Numbered from the stretch's first letter, positions 19,934 to 30,416 are shown. The stretch: 64,000 nt of DNA from Calothrix sp. NIES-4105 (GCF_002368415.1 NZ_AP018290.1:10531717-10595716), one strand, 5' to 3'. Program-made: numbers and translations. Notes: a model not told the origin generated them from the sequence alone.

Positions 19934-20292
19934 AGTACCATGCAATAAATGATAAACGGATGTAACAGATAAAATCGTAGGTTGGGTAAAGCGACAGCGG
20001 AACCCAACATAAATCTACAATCAACTTTTTGAACGCTGTTCGTAAGTGGCATTCAATAGTAAGGTGCTTAACACACTATAAAATACTATTAGTCGTGCAA
20101 TTCGACTTTTTAACAGTATGATTGCTTAGTTACAATAAATAAATAAAACTCATCTAATTATAAATTACTTAAATATATCTATTACTGTATCAAGCTTAGT
20201 TAGGGATAATTACTGTTTACCCTTCAATACATCCTGTCTAAGATATATGTATAATTTTTATCAAATCAATATTAAAAATCTTTTAAATACAA
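19934..20292. other. Intergenic stretch with a GTTGGGT/ACCCAAC stem-loop
   Basis: 359 bp, AT-rich. At about 19980-20008 a GTTGGGT...ACCCAAC stem-loop of a kind common between cyanobacterial genes probably ends the DUF3370 transcript. The rest should hold the lemA promoter; no clear boxes identified. Confidence 0.5.
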
Positions 20293-20871
20293 ATGAAAAC
20301 GTTTGCAATAATATTTTTTATCAACTCATCAATTATTATTGGCATAGTCATCGCAGGAATCATATTATACAACAGCTTAATTTATAAGAAAAATCAAGTT
20401 GACAACGCTTTTTCAAGCATTGACGTATTGCTACAAAAACGGTGGGATTTAATACCTAACTTAGTAGCAGTAGCTCAACAGTACATGAAGTTCGAGCAGC
20501 AAACCTTAACTGAAATTGCTAGACTTAGAACTCAGCTAATGTCTGAAAAATTTAATAACGAGACTAGATTAAAACTAGAAAGTAAACTCTCAGGCGCCAT
20601 AGGTAACATAATTGTAGCATTTGAGGTATATCCAGAATTAAAAACGAACGAACACTTCACACGACTGCAATTATCCTTAAATGAAGTTGAAGAACAAATT
20701 TCAGCCGCGCGTCGTTTTTACAACTCAGCAGTAACTGAATATAACAACGCACTGGAAATGTTTCCAACAAATATACTAGCTGCATCTATGAGCTATAAAC
20801 CAAAGCAGCTTTTTCAAGCCAACGCTCAAGAACGACAAAATGTCAACGTTGGTAGTTTGTTTAATCAGTAA
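20293..20871 (+). CDS. lemA: LemA family protein
   Basis: 192 residues. One N-terminal membrane helix (AIIFFINSSIIIGIVIAGIILYN) is followed by the LemA signature KNQVDNAFSSIDVLLQKRWDLIPNLVAVAQQYMKFEQ and a long helical bundle. LemA proteins are membrane-anchored, usually with the N-terminus outside; function is poorly defined. The DUF3137 gene follows 52 bp later, a common LemA partner. Confidence 0.92.
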   Translation: MKTFAIIFFINSSIIIGIVIAGIILYNSLIYKKNQVDNAFSSIDVLLQKRWDLIPNLVAVAQQYMKFEQQTLTEIARLRTQLMSEKFNNETRLKLESKLSGAIGNIIVAFEVYPELKTNEHFTRLQLSLNEVEEQISAARRFYNSAVTEYNNALEMFPTNILAASMSYKPKQLFQANAQERQNVNVGSLFNQ

Positions 20872-20923
20872 ATTTGGCTAATACTGTGCATATTTAGTAA
20901 ATATAGACATATTTGGATAAATT

Positions 20924-22198
20924 ATGACTAATCAAAAAATATTAAGTGAATTTAAAGAATTTTGTAAGCAAAACGTATTGCAAGATTTAGCCAGGTTTGA
21001 AAAAGAAAGAAAGCAGGTACTAGTAGCTGTGATTATTTCGAGTTTTATATTTTTATTTTTTATAGATTTTCTAAATCAGCTATTTTTCCACAACATTCCA
21101 GACATAGAAGGTGATATATATATAAGTATAGGCGCCTTTTCAGTAACATTCTCATCTTTCTGGTTTACTCGACTATTTTTCCTGTTAATTTATTTAATTT
21201 TATTTCTAGGGTTATTTATAATTTGGTCTATTTTTTACAACTCCGCATTTGAAAGTTTTGCCACTGGTTTTGAAACGAAGACTAATCAAAAAATATTTGA
21301 ATTTATTAATAACCACAAAAATTTGAATTTATCGACTAAACCTTTTGATACAGATGTAAATGAAACTTTATATTATTTGAATCAAAGTCAAATATTTAAT
21401 AGTTTTGTAAAAATAAATAACATTAAACAATACAGTCAGATATCTGGTGACATAAATAATATTACGATAAATATTACAAAAGTTGATATTCAATTAGGTT
21501 TAAATCATCGTTGGACAGAAGTATTTGATATAAATACAGATATTTATCAAGCTTCTTCAAAAAATGTTACCTCATTAGAGGAAATCATAACGCTATTAAA
21601 TGCATTGCTATTTTTTATACCAACTATATTACTTTTGATATTAAGGCTAATCAAAGGTTTGCCATATGTGTTCAAACGAGTTGCACAAGGTAAAAATATT
21701 GATTATGAGCGTTTTGAATTAGAGGTATTAAAAAATCAAGCTTCTAATCATAATATTTTTAGAGGTCTATTATTCCGTGCGAAATTCAACAAATTTGCTA
21801 AATTTATAACTGTTGTTAGACCAAATGTGTTAAAAGCTAATATTAGTACTATTAGTCATGGTAATAAGCAACTGATAAAACTCGAAGACCCAGAATTTAC
21901 AGAGTATTTCACAGTATATAGCGAAGACCAGGTAGACGCGCGCTATGTGTTGTCTACAAGCTTGATGGAAAAGTTAGTTAATTTTAGGCAAAAAGCCAGT
22001 AAAAATATTTATGTATCGTTTGTTGACGATACAATATATTTTGCAATTGAGTACCCAGATGGGTTATTTGAGCCAAATTTGTATAGAAGTATGTTAAGAT
22101 TTGCGCCATTGCGTGAATATTTTGAAGCAATACAGCTAATGTTGGGACTTGTTGAAGAGTTAAATCTCGATAGGCAAATTTGGAAAACTAATGAATAA
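20924..22198 (+). CDS. DUF3137 family membrane protein
   Basis: 424 residues. Three or four hydrophobic helices sit in the N-terminal 250 residues (VLVAVIISSFIFLFFIDFL; FFLLIYLILFLGLFIIWSIFY; LNALLFFIPTILLLILRLI). The conserved C-terminal domain contains EFTEYFTVYSEDQVDARYVL, FRQKASKNIYVSFVDDTIYFAI and LYRSMLRF. This matches DUF3137, often beside lemA. Very AT-rich codons. Role unknown, probably envelope-related together with LemA. Confidence 0.8.
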   Translation: MTNQKILSEFKEFCKQNVLQDLARFEKERKQVLVAVIISSFIFLFFIDFLNQLFFHNIPDIEGDIYISIGAFSVTFSSFWFTRLFFLLIYLILFLGLFIIWSIFYNSAFESFATGFETKTNQKIFEFINNHKNLNLSTKPFDTDVNETLYYLNQSQIFNSFVKINNIKQYSQISGDINNITINITKVDIQLGLNHRWTEVFDINTDIYQASSKNVTSLEEIITLLNALLFFIPTILLLILRLIKGLPYVFKRVAQGKNIDYERFELEVLKNQASNHNIFRGLLFRAKFNKFAKFITVVRPNVLKANISTISHGNKQLIKLEDPEFTEYFTVYSEDQVDARYVLSTSLMEKLVNFRQKASKNIYVSFVDDTIYFAIEYPDGLFEPNLYRSMLRFAPLREYFEAIQLMLGLVEELNLDRQIWKTNE

Positions 22199-22354
22199 TC
22201 CTTTGGAGAGTTACATTTTCAGAATTCTTTCTTTGTGTCCTTTGTGTACTTTGTGGTTTATTTCTCCCCTCTCCGTGTCCTAATAGTCTCTGTGGTAAAT
22301 ACAATAATATCACTGCACAGGCTTTCCGGCCTGTGCCACAACTTAGGTATGTTT

Positions 22355-22963
22355 TTACCCTACACGTTGAATACCTACATGTTTTACGAATGCATACCAG
22401 TCTTGTGAAAACCCTTTAATTTCAATATCATCAAGTGTAAATCTCACGTGACTGTCTTGAATTGGTAATTTAACTGTATTGGTGTTGTCAGGTAAACTGG
22501 TCGCTAGTACTAATTCTGTACCAGCAGGTATTAATTGTTTTGACTGGTCGTTTAAAACGTTGGAGTCTATTGGTTGACGTTTAATAAATGTGTCTACATT
22601 GAAAACTAGCTTGAGGAAACCTTGCTGAGTTCCAAGTGTATTGCGGTCTACTGTTACTTTAACGACGTTTTTCTCGGTTTGTTTGTTAACTACAGCTTCA
22701 ACTGTGGTCGCAGCTACAATTGGTTCTTGAATAATTTGTACATGGTTTGCAAATGCGAACCAGTTGCTAAAACCTTTGAATTGGATGTTTTGGAGCGTAA
22801 TTTTGTAGTGGTCGTTATTGCCGGGAGGTAAGCTGTAAGATTGTATTACTAATGTAGTACCAGCGGGAATGTTTTGCAGTCTGTTACTTGGTAATTGGTT
22901 TGATTGGATAGGTTCTTGCTTGATAGTGGTGTCTGTAATAAAAACAATTCGGTTTAAAGCCAT
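22355..22963 (-). CDS. Hypothetical protein with two tandem homologous domains
   Basis: 202 residues. The two halves align: each has a short strand ending in (I/F)xxDT(T/F)IK(Q/R)(E/Q)PI, then IPAGT(T/E)LV, then a final GFS...W(F/Y)AF(A/V)(N/K)HV. This is an internal duplication of about 90 residues with beta-rich, SH3-like spacing. No signal peptide and no family recognised. The C-terminal copy ends HVGIQRVG. Monocistronic. Confidence 0.65.
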   Translation of the reverse strand: MALNRIVFITDTTIKQEPIQSNQLPSNRLQNIPAGTTLVIQSYSLPPGNNDHYKITLQNIQFKGFSNWFAFANHVQIIQEPIVAATTVEAVVNKQTEKNVVKVTVDRNTLGTQQGFLKLVFNVDTFIKRQPIDSNVLNDQSKQLIPAGTELVLATSLPDNTNTVKLPIQDSHVRFTLDDIEIKGFSQDWYAFVKHVGIQRVG

Positions 22964-23209
22964 ATATACACCTGGTTATTTGTTATCTATCTAGTGATTT
23001 AAGCTTCAAATTGTACTGTCACAATTTCGGATGACATACTTTTAAGATTCCCTACAGCTTTTATGAAGTCGGGATTTTACAGCTCGTTAAAGGTTGTATC
23101 TAAGTTGGCTGTAAGATTACATCTAGCGGTAGATAGATTTTATACAAAGATATACTGCACAGGCGCGCTCTTGCCTGTGCTACGGGTATCAAAATGAATG
23201 GTATAGATA

Positions 23210-24535
23210 TTATGCTGAAAAGCCTTTCTTTGCTACTGGCTTTTTGCCTTTGGGTTTGTTTTTGCTGACTTCTGTGACTGCTTCTTGGAAGAGGTTATGT
23301 AAATGTAAGGGTACACTTGCAATTTCTGGCAGTTCAGGTTCTAGGAGTTTGTGGTTACTTTCTAGCAGTGCATCTAGGTCACGTTCTAAGTTAAAGTCTG
23401 GACGCTGTAATATTGTTTGTAGGATTTTTTCTAATTGTGTTGGATGCTCTTTTGCTAAACGGCGCCAAATAAAAGCATTAATACTTTTGTCTTCTAAATA
23501 AAAACGTACTAGTTTCTCGGCGCCTTCAATACTTTGCCAGTCGTCTGCGGTTAATATAGATTGCATCTTGGCATAAGTTGGTAAAAGCATTTGTCCCCAA
23601 CGCGGATGTGATATTGCTGTTAGTTGTTCTGCTTTTTTAAGTTCTGGAGGTAATTCAACTTTTGGCGCCACCATTTTACCAGTAGCGTTTTTAGCATCGA
23701 ATAATTGCGCTACAACATCTGAGTCGGCGCCGAGTTCAGCGGCAGCAGCTTTGATTTCGTCTTCGTCAACTCCCGCAGATTCTACCATTTCTGTAAGTGA
23801 CTTGGAAGTATCAACACCTGCTTGCTCTAATTGCTTCTGTGTCAGAATTTCTTGAAACTCTGTCATTTTTTTACTAAGCTGGTACCCTGGCATTGTGATT
23901 TCATCACTACCAAAAAAGTCAATAAACTGTTGGTGGTACTTCTCTACAGATAACCAAGCTTCCTCTAGTAAGTCGGGTGCATCACTATATAAATGATTAC
24001 GATGGTTATCTTTAAACTTACCAATAGCTACAGCTAACTTAGGTCTACCTAACTTACCCATTACAGAACAAGGCCCCGAAAAACTCCAGTATGCATCAGT
24101 AACAGGAGATATACGACTAAGTAAAATCTCTCCAACTGTACATCTTGATAAGTCTTGTAACATCCGTCGATTATCTGGCTTTACAATGTAGCGCTTCTGT
24201 GTTAACCAGTTCGTCAACTCAAACCCATCAGGTAGTACTTCAGATACTGTAAATAAACCGATGAAACTGCGGCGCCAGTTTTGAAGTAAGTCAATATCGG
24301 CTTGTGGTAATTTATTATCTTGCAAAAATATATCGAGCGGTGCCTTATCCCCAACCTTACCCTCGGTAATAAAGCCATCGATTATCATATCACGCTGAAC
24401 AGTATCCCCAGAACCGCGACGTGCTTGAATTGCTGCATAACTTTCCAAAGCTTGCGCTAGCTCTCCTTCAGCATCCATAACAAAATCGATTAAATCTAGC
24501 TTAAGTTGGTGCGTGCGCTCTAATATTGCATCCAC
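23210..24535 (-). CDS. Conserved-looking hypothetical protein, 441 residues
   Basis: Soluble, acidic helical protein. Landmarks are IDGFITEGKVGDKAPLDIFL, a compact SFSGPCSVMGKLGRPKLAVAIGKFK (about 168-193), and a long C-terminal helical region ending in a basic tail KNKPKGKKPVAKKGFSA that could bind nucleic acid. I do not recognise a family. No membrane segment. Isolated on the minus strand between unrelated genes. Confidence 0.7.
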   Translation of the reverse strand: MDAILERTHQLKLDLIDFVMDAEGELAQALESYAAIQARRGSGDTVQRDMIIDGFITEGKVGDKAPLDIFLQDNKLPQADIDLLQNWRRSFIGLFTVSEVLPDGFELTNWLTQKRYIVKPDNRRMLQDLSRCTVGEILLSRISPVTDAYWSFSGPCSVMGKLGRPKLAVAIGKFKDNHRNHLYSDAPDLLEEAWLSVEKYHQQFIDFFGSDEITMPGYQLSKKMTEFQEILTQKQLEQAGVDTSKSLTEMVESAGVDEDEIKAAAAELGADSDVVAQLFDAKNATGKMVAPKVELPPELKKAEQLTAISHPRWGQMLLPTYAKMQSILTADDWQSIEGAEKLVRFYLEDKSINAFIWRRLAKEHPTQLEKILQTILQRPDFNLERDLDALLESNHKLLEPELPEIASVPLHLHNLFQEAVTEVSKNKPKGKKPVAKKGFSA

Positions 24536-24689
24536 AAATTAATATCTCAAAAAACAACAGCAGTTAATTAAACTCTATCTTATATATAAACGCATCATAC
24601 TATAGCTAGATTGACTATAAAAATTCTAAAATTACGTGTATCTTATTAATCTGACCAAAAAATATGGTTACTTTAGAGTGGTGCAAAAA

Positions 24690-25169
24690 ATGCCTGACCA
24701 TTCCAGACCGATAAGAAACGCTGCTAAAGCACTCATCATCCGTGATCATCATTTACTGGCAATCACCAAGCGCGATGCTATTGGTGTGTGGTATTTGTTA
24801 CCTGGTGGTGGACAAAAGCACGGTGAAACGTTAGAACAAGCATTACAGCGCGAATGTTTGGAAGAAATTGGCGCCGTAGTAAAAATTCACAATTTGGTAT
24901 TTGTGCGCGAGTTTATCGGCAAAAACCACTTAGAAGATTGTACCGATGTTGAATGGTGTAAGCTTGTTCACTCCATTGATTTTATATTCGCCTGTAGCAT
25001 CCCCGATGATTATGTTCTAGGAAATGGAACACTACCCGATGAAGGACAAGAAAAAGTCGAGTGGTTGCCTATTGCAAAGCTACATGAATATCGTATATAT
25101 CCCAGTCAACTAAAACATTTATTAATGAATCAAATTAATAGTGAAGTTTACTTAGGAGATGTTAGTTAA
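24690..25169 (+). CDS. Nudix hydrolase
   Basis: About 159 residues from ATG 24690. A textbook Nudix box lies at GQKHGETLEQALQRECLEEIG (G-x5-E-x7-RExxEExG). The preceding KRDAIGVWYLLPGGG is typical of ADP-ribose or nucleotide pyrophosphatases. Substrate unknown. An in-frame GTG at 24636 would add 18 residues; I prefer the ATG because the domain starts just after it. Confidence 0.88.
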   Translation: MPDHSRPIRNAAKALIIRDHHLLAITKRDAIGVWYLLPGGGQKHGETLEQALQRECLEEIGAVVKIHNLVFVREFIGKNHLEDCTDVEWCKLVHSIDFIFACSIPDDYVLGNGTLPDEGQEKVEWLPIAKLHEYRIYPSQLKHLLMNQINSEVYLGDVS

Positions 25170-25548
25170 ATATGTATTTTTTTATACTTTTTGCCACTGA
25201 TTGAACAGTCACTTTCTATTGTAACTTTGTTCTTTAATTATGAACTTACGGCTTTGGTGCCAGAGCATCAAAAAATATTTTTTTAATAGCGAAGTCAAGC
25301 ACTACCGAAACATTTTTTTTGCAAAATCTTATTTATAAATACACAATATTGTAAAGAAACAGTAAACTTACGTAATTTGTTGCAAAAAAAATATTTTTTA
25401 GAATATTCTAAGTAATATTACTGAAAAGACGCGACTGATACAAAGAGATATTCGTATTTATTGTTATATAAACTCTCTGGGTATTAGTCAATTCAATTGC
25501 TGGGTAAGTCTACCAAACCACCTTTACCTGTAAGCAGGAGTAAATTAG
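25170..25548. other. Intergenic stretch before a PEP-CTERM gene
   Basis: 379 bp, very AT-rich. It contains an imperfect inverted repeat around 25390-25410 (AAAAAATATTTTTTAGAATATTC). It should carry the promoter of the next gene; TAAGCAGGAG just before ATG 25549 is its ribosome-binding site. Confidence 0.5.
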
Positions 25549-26358
25549 ATGACCAGATTTGAACTAGATGTTCGTAAGACTACTTTGAGAATAGCAACAG
25601 TTGCCTTCTTAAGTTTTGCCACTGGTACTGCTGCGAGTGCAGCAGTGCTTAGAATAGACAAGTCAGCCTTTACACCAGATGCAGGAAGGATAACCTTCAG
25701 TGAATTTGCAAACGGTACGGTTAATCCGATTTATACTCCATCTAACTATGGTGGGGGTGTCAATGCACCAACCGTAAGTTTTGGTGGTGCTTTTCAAGGA
25801 CAAACCGTAGGTCAACCTCCTATTCCAGTAGGTGCTGCACAGACTGGAGTGGTTAATGGTACACCAAGTGCTTCATTAGCTCTTGACCCTTCTTCACCTC
25901 AAACTTTTATTACAAATGATAGTGCTAACCCAACAAGTCCAGTTCTATCTGGTTCACCAACATTTAACGGTCCTGTCAGTATTTTGTTTGATGTTGATGT
26001 AGCTGGTGTCGGATTAGATGGAGGCTTCTTCGATAGTGTTCAGAGTACGGCAATTACTGCATTTAACAGAAGCGGACAGATTTTGGGTCAGGTGCTGAAT
26101 CAACAAACAGGGATTGAATTTCTAGGTTTGGTTACTGATAATGGTTTAAATCAAATTGCTGGCTTACAATTTAGCTTAGTCGGTAATGAACCAGCAGGTT
26201 TTGCAATTGACAGTTTGCGTTTTGGGCGTGCTGGTCAAGTTACAGTTCCTGGAGAACCTGTCCCTGAACCTTTGACTATTTTAGGTACGTTAGCAGCTGG
26301 TGGGATTGGTGCAATGTTACGTCGGAAGTCGAAGCTACAAGCGAAAAATAATGTATAG
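25549..26358 (+). CDS. PEP-CTERM sorting domain protein
   Basis: 269 residues. Sec-type signal peptide (TTLRIATVAFLSFATGTAASA). The exported region is Thr/Ser/Gly-rich and low in charge. The C-terminus is VPEPLTILGTLAAGGIGAMLRRKSK: the PEP motif, a membrane segment and a basic tail, the substrate signal for exosortase. Such proteins go to the outer surface or biofilm matrix. The extra tail QAKNNV follows. No exosortase gene in the window. Confidence 0.88.
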   Translation: MTRFELDVRKTTLRIATVAFLSFATGTAASAAVLRIDKSAFTPDAGRITFSEFANGTVNPIYTPSNYGGGVNAPTVSFGGAFQGQTVGQPPIPVGAAQTGVVNGTPSASLALDPSSPQTFITNDSANPTSPVLSGSPTFNGPVSILFDVDVAGVGLDGGFFDSVQSTAITAFNRSGQILGQVLNQQTGIEFLGLVTDNGLNQIAGLQFSLVGNEPAGFAIDSLRFGRAGQVTVPGEPVPEPLTILGTLAAGGIGAMLRRKSKLQAKNNV

Positions 26359-26504
26359 GTATAATCTATCTGTATATTAAAATATTGAATGAGGATTTTA
26401 TATCCTCATTTTTCTCATAGAATAAGGTATTGCCTATTCCCCATCGGCATCTTCTAAAAAGTCTGGCATTAGGCATCTATTTCAGATGTTTGGTTTCATA
26501 TTAA

Positions 26505-27287
26505 CTAAAGAATATTTGTTGTAACTTGTAGTAAGTTTCCTGCGTTGGTAGTCACAATATAGCCATTATCCCAAGCAGCTACTCCAGATGGTATGCCAAA
26601 ACCAAGCGCACGAAAATCAGCAATAACAGAAATATTTCTGTCTGGGTCAAGTTGTAAAAGATTTCCAGTGTTAGAAGTAATAACTAAACTGGCGCCAACT
26701 TGAATTAAATTAAATGGTATTCCAAAACCTGCATCAGCCAAATTTAAAAAAGGTGTAACTATACCATCCAAACTAACACGTAATAACTGACCTGTTTCGC
26801 AACCAGCAATAAAACCATCTTGAGTTGCTATTACTGTAAAGGGAACACCAAAACTACCTGTGTCAGCAAAAATAGAAACACGACTATGCTGCACACGAAT
26901 TAAACAACCTTGCGAATTTGAAATATCAGTAGCAATTGCGACAATAGCAAAATCATTACCCGCAGCAACTCCAAATGGGCCACCAAAGCTACCACATACA
27001 GGTTCTAAATCAGCAACAGTAAAGAAAAATCCACTTTTAGTAACTCGTAACAACCTATCACCTATTTCTTCTCCAGATACGGTAATCAAAAAATTTCCAT
27101 TTTTCTCAACTATTCCAAACGGTATTCCATAGCGAGACACATTTGCAAGCGTTGTTACATCTCCGTTTTGACTTACCCGCAGCAAACGGTCGTCTAATGT
27201 TGGCACAATTATCTCACCGTCAGAGACAGCGACCCCTTGTAAGTTAATAATTGGTAGTCCTTGAGCAATCAGAGATACTTGTGCCAT
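26505..27287 (-). CDS. Beta-propeller-like repeat protein
   Basis: 260 residues built of about six repeats of 40 residues. Each has a GIPFxxxxxxxxxLVT-type strand followed by GNLLQLDPD/GQLLRVSLDG (for example SNTGNLLQLDPDRNISVIAD and ETGQLLRVSLDGIVTPFLN). The pattern suggests an NHL- or SMP-30-like propeller. No signal peptide. A scaffold or sugar-lactone-like role is possible but not supported by catalytic residues that I can see. Confidence 0.65.
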   Translation of the reverse strand: MAQVSLIAQGLPIINLQGVAVSDGEIIVPTLDDRLLRVSQNGDVTTLANVSRYGIPFGIVEKNGNFLITVSGEEIGDRLLRVTKSGFFFTVADLEPVCGSFGGPFGVAAGNDFAIVAIATDISNSQGCLIRVQHSRVSIFADTGSFGVPFTVIATQDGFIAGCETGQLLRVSLDGIVTPFLNLADAGFGIPFNLIQVGASLVITSNTGNLLQLDPDRNISVIADFRALGFGIPSGVAAWDNGYIVTTNAGNLLQVTTNIL

Positions 27288-27360
27288 TTAGGTTTGTTTG
27301 TTCCATTTGATGGAAGTTAAGAAGCATAGTTTATTTTAGCGTAAGTAATAAGTTTATCCT

Positions 27361-27882
27361 GTGCAAAAAATGATGCAGTCAAAAGATGCCGTGCAAATTA
27401 TCAATTGGTTTAATCAAGCAGATATTTCAGTTTGGCTGGATGGTGGATGGGGTGTAGATGCACTTGTGGGTCGGCAAACTCGAACTCACTCTGATTTAGA
27501 TGTCGTAGTTTGGCTAGATGCAGTAGTAAAGATTAAGGAACTGCTTATAAAACAAGGATTTATAGTTAAATTAGATGAGCTGCCAACTCGATTTGTCATG
27601 GAAGATGCACACCTTCGCAGCATTGATTTTCATACTGTGAAATTGGATATGGCAGGTAACTTAGTACAAATTTTGCAAAATGGAATCCTATTTCATTACC
27701 CACCTGGCGCCTTAAATGGGCAAGGTATAATTGACGGTCATTCTGTCCTGTGTGTGACTTCTGAAGCTCAAATGTTAAGCCACATTGGCTACCAACCTCT
27801 AGAGAAGGATATTCACAATCTTCGCTTGTTACATCAGCATTTTGATTTAAAAGTACCGATGGAATATGCTGATTTGGTATAG
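27361..27882 (+). CDS. Nucleotidyltransferase of the LinB/ANT(2'') type
   Basis: 173 residues. The core motif DGGWGVDALVGRQTRTHSDLDVVVW (about residues 24-48) has the GG...DxD pattern of lincosamide/aminoglycoside nucleotidyltransferases. The downstream sequence is RFVMEDAHLRSIDFHTVKLD. Chromosomal members are often housekeeping or of unknown substrate; drug resistance is not implied. The start is GTG 27361; ATG 27370 is an alternative. Confidence 0.78.
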   Translation: MQKMMQSKDAVQIINWFNQADISVWLDGGWGVDALVGRQTRTHSDLDVVVWLDAVVKIKELLIKQGFIVKLDELPTRFVMEDAHLRSIDFHTVKLDMAGNLVQILQNGILFHYPPGALNGQGIIDGHSVLCVTSEAQMLSHIGYQPLEKDIHNLRLLHQHFDLKVPMEYADLV

Positions 27883-27982
27883 GGCGCCTTCCTTAAAATC
27901 TCTCTCTTTTTCTTCCTTTGTGTACGAGCGTGTCTAAAGAGCGGGAAATCCTCCGGATTATGTGGTTTATCCTTCTTCCCTC

Positions 27983-28010
27983 TTAGAGACGTTACATGTA
28001 ACGTCTCTAA
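27983..28010. repeat. 28-bp palindrome (TTAGAGAC variant)
   Basis: Perfect palindrome, left half TTAGAGACGTTACA, between two converging genes. Its core equals that of the copy at 8789. Confidence 0.7.
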
Positions 28011-28024
28011 CATAGCGGGTGATA

Positions 28025-28246
28025 TTAACTGTTAGCTTGGGGAATTGCTGAAAGCAACGCTCGTAAAGCATTATTAACAGCTTCGGACGTTTTAAAAACC
28101 TTCGCTACATCCGCATCAAGAGTAATAGTGATAGAAGATTTATTAGTTTGTTTTGCAAAACGGTTCGGACGAGCTTTTTTGTAGTCAAAGTTGTATTCTG
28201 GCAGTAAATCATCATTATCATCATCAGAAACTTGTGTATTGTTCAT
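28025..28246 (-). CDS. brnA: BrnA-family antitoxin
   Basis: 73 residues. A basic, ribbon-helix-helix-like C-terminal domain (SSITITLDADVAKVFKTSEAVNNALRALL) follows an acidic N-terminus (NTQVSDDDNDDLLPEYNFDY). It starts inside the 3' end of brnT, an overlap of 23 bp, so they are translationally coupled. BrnA binds BrnT and represses the operon. Confidence 0.85.
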   Translation of the reverse strand: MNNTQVSDDDNDDLLPEYNFDYKKARPNRFAKQTNKSSITITLDADVAKVFKTSEAVNNALRALLSAIPQANS

Positions 28247-28511
28247 AATCTCTACGCTCTCTTTTAGTTGCTAAACGTGCGCTAATAATACGAATAACAT
28301 TCTGCCTTTCAGTAAAACAAACCAGTAAAAGACGATTTTCTAGGTCGCGTCCTATAATAATCTCCCGTTGTTCATTAATAGAGTGCCATTCGTCGTTAAA
28401 AATGTAAGCATCGGGGTCATCAAAGACAGTTTTTGCATCTTCAAAACTTACCCCGTGCTTTGTGAAGTTTGTTTGAGCTTTACGGTTATCCCATTCAAAT
28501 TCTAACTCCAT
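28224..28511 (-). CDS. brnT: BrnT-family RNase toxin
   Basis: 95 residues: FEWDNRKAQTNFTKHGVSFEDAKTVFDDP is the BrnT start, and IRIISARLATKRERRDYE carries the conserved Arg-rich end. BrnT is a RelE-like ribonuclease neutralised by BrnA. First gene of the pair, with the antitoxin second, as usual for this family. Confidence 0.9.
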   Translation of the reverse strand: MELEFEWDNRKAQTNFTKHGVSFEDAKTVFDDPDAYIFNDEWHSINEQREIIIGRDLENRLLLVCFTERQNVIRIISARLATKRERRDYEQYTSF

Positions 28512-28658
28512 GTTTCTGTTACATCTGCTCTATGATTTAAATTTTCAGTAAGCATTAGGTTGGTGCGCGCGCAAATAATACCAGCATTACCAACAAGCGC
28601 CCGCCCCCAAATCAAGAACGGGCAAGGATGCCCATTCCACAAATTGATTAACATGTTG

Positions 28659-30416
28659 TTACATTCTTTCTAAAACTGGAATTCCTAGTAGGGATAAACC
28701 AAGTTTTAGGGTACGCGCGGTTAAATCGCAGAGTGCTATCCGTGATGTCCGTATAGGTTCTTCTGATTTTAGAACGGGGCAGTTTTCGTAGAATTTGTTG
28801 TATTTATCGCTCAAATCATACAAGTATTCGCACAACCGATTAGGTAATAATTCTTGCTCAACGGTGTTAATTACTTCACCAAGTTGTAGTATGTGTTTGG
28901 CTAGGGTAAATTCTGCTTCTTCGCGTAACAGAATTTTTGCATCGGCGCCAAACTTACTAAAATCAATATTACCTTCACGCCCAATACTCTTAACCCGCGC
29001 ATAGGCATACAACATATACGGTGCCGTATTGCCTTTGAGTGATAACATTCTATCAAAGCTAAACTTATAGTCAGTTGTCCGGTTTTGACTTAAGTCTGCA
29101 TATTTAACGGCACTAATACCAACTACTTTGGAAGTATGAGCTATAAATTCCTCTGTTTCGCTGTTTCCAGATTCTTTTAACCGTGTTTCTAAATCAGCGC
29201 GTGACCGACTTACTGCTTCATCTAGTAAGTCCCGTAACCTTACTGTATCACCTGAACGGGTTTTAAATTTCTTGCCATCTTCACCTAATACTAAACCAAA
29301 GGGCACGTGAACGATTTCTACGTCATCAGGTATCCATCCTGCCCGACGTGCTACTTGAAACACTCCTGCAAAGTGGTTCGCTTGTCCAGCGTCTGTGACA
29401 TATATTAACCGCTTGGCGCCTTCTTTTTGAATCCGTTGCCGTAGCGCTGCTAAATCTGTAGTAGCGTAGTTATATCCGCCGTTAGTTTTTTGAACAATCA
29501 ACGGTAATGGTTTACCTTCTTTATTACTAAACCCTTCTAAAAATACTACTTTGGCGCCGTCAGATTCTTCTAATAAACCTGCTTTTTCTAAATCTTCTAC
29601 AACTGCACTCAAATAAGGGTTATAGAAAGATTCACCACGTTCAGTCAAGTTAATATCAAGCAAGTCATATATTACTTGAAACTCTTTGCGTGACTGTTCA
29701 CATAGTAACTTCCAAGCATGAGTTGTATCTTCGGCGCCTGCTTGTAATCGTACAACTTCTTGCCGCGCGGTTTCTTGGAATTTTTCGTCTGCGTCAAACC
29801 GTGCTTTGGCTTTTTTATAAAATTCTACTAAGTCACCAATATCTAAAGCGTTTGCAGTAGTTAACGCTTCGGGGTAAACTTCCCGCAGGTAGGTAATTAA
29901 CATACCAAACTGCGTTCCCCAGTCACCAATATGGTTTAACCGCAGTACATCATGTCCTTTAAATTCTAAAATCCGAGCTATACAGTCGCCAATTATTGTA
30001 GACCGCAAGTGCCCTACATGCATTTCTTTGGCAATATTGGGACTCGAAAAGTCTACTATTTCCCGCTTGGGATGTTCTGCGGTCGGTACACCTAACCGCG
30101 CGTCTGCTTGTATTGCGCTAAGTTGTGCTTCTAGATATTCTGTCTTCAACCGTAAGTTAATAAACCCAGGCCCGGCTATTTCTGGCGCCTCACAAATATC
30201 TGATACATCGAGTTTATCAACAATTGCCTGAGCGACAGCGCGCGGTTGCTGTTTTAACTTTTTTGCTAACGGTAAAGCCAAATTTGCTTGATAATCACCA
30301 AATTTGGGATTATTTGTGGTTACTAACATCACGTCAGTTCCCGCTAAGTCGGCGCCGAACGCTTCTACCGTTGCTTGTTCTACTTTGGATTTTAGTTGTT
30401 CTTGTGTAACGTTCAT
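28659..30416 (-). CDS. argS: Arginyl-tRNA synthetase
   Basis: 585 residues from ATG 30416 ([15 protein letters not shown]). The upstream ATG 30470 would add 18 unconserved residues. HIGH-type motif HVGH lies in [20 protein letters not shown], a KMSKS-like region in [13 protein letters not shown], and the anticodon-binding C-terminus ends [14 protein letters not shown]. Class I synthetase that charges tRNA-Arg. A cluster of hairpins lies directly upstream. Confidence 0.97.
   Translation of the reverse strand: MNVTQEQLKSKVEQATVEAFGADLAGTDVMLVTTNNPKFGDYQANLALPLAKKLKQQPRAVAQAIVDKLDVSDICEAPEIAGPGFINLRLKTEYLEAQLSAIQADARLGVPTAEHPKREIVDFSSPNIAKEMHVGHLRSTIIGDCIARILEFKGHDVLRLNHIGDWGTQFGMLITYLREVYPEALTTANALDIGDLVEFYKKAKARFDADEKFQETARQEVVRLQAGAEDTTHAWKLLCEQSRKEFQVIYDLLDINLTERGESFYNPYLSAVVEDLEKAGLLEESDGAKVVFLEGFSNKEGKPLPLIVQKTNGGYNYATTDLAALRQRIQKEGAKRLIYVTDAGQANHFAGVFQVARRAGWIPDDVEIVHVPFGLVLGEDGKKFKTRSGDTVRLRDLLDEAVSRSRADLETRLKESGNSETEEFIAHTSKVVGISAVKYADLSQNRTTDYKFSFDRMLSLKGNTAPYMLYAYARVKSIGREGNIDFSKFGADAKILLREEAEFTLAKHILQLGEVINTVEQELLPNRLCEYLYDLSDKYNKFYENCPVLKSEEPIRTSRIALCDLTARTLKLGLSLLGIPVLERM

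Noticed and set aside
25390-25415. Terminator after the Nudix gene
   Set aside because: The AT-only inverted repeat is too weak and too far from the stop codon.
27361-27882. Antibiotic resistance gene
   Set aside because: Shows only the nucleotidyltransferase core; a chromosomal member without mobile context is not evidence of resistance.
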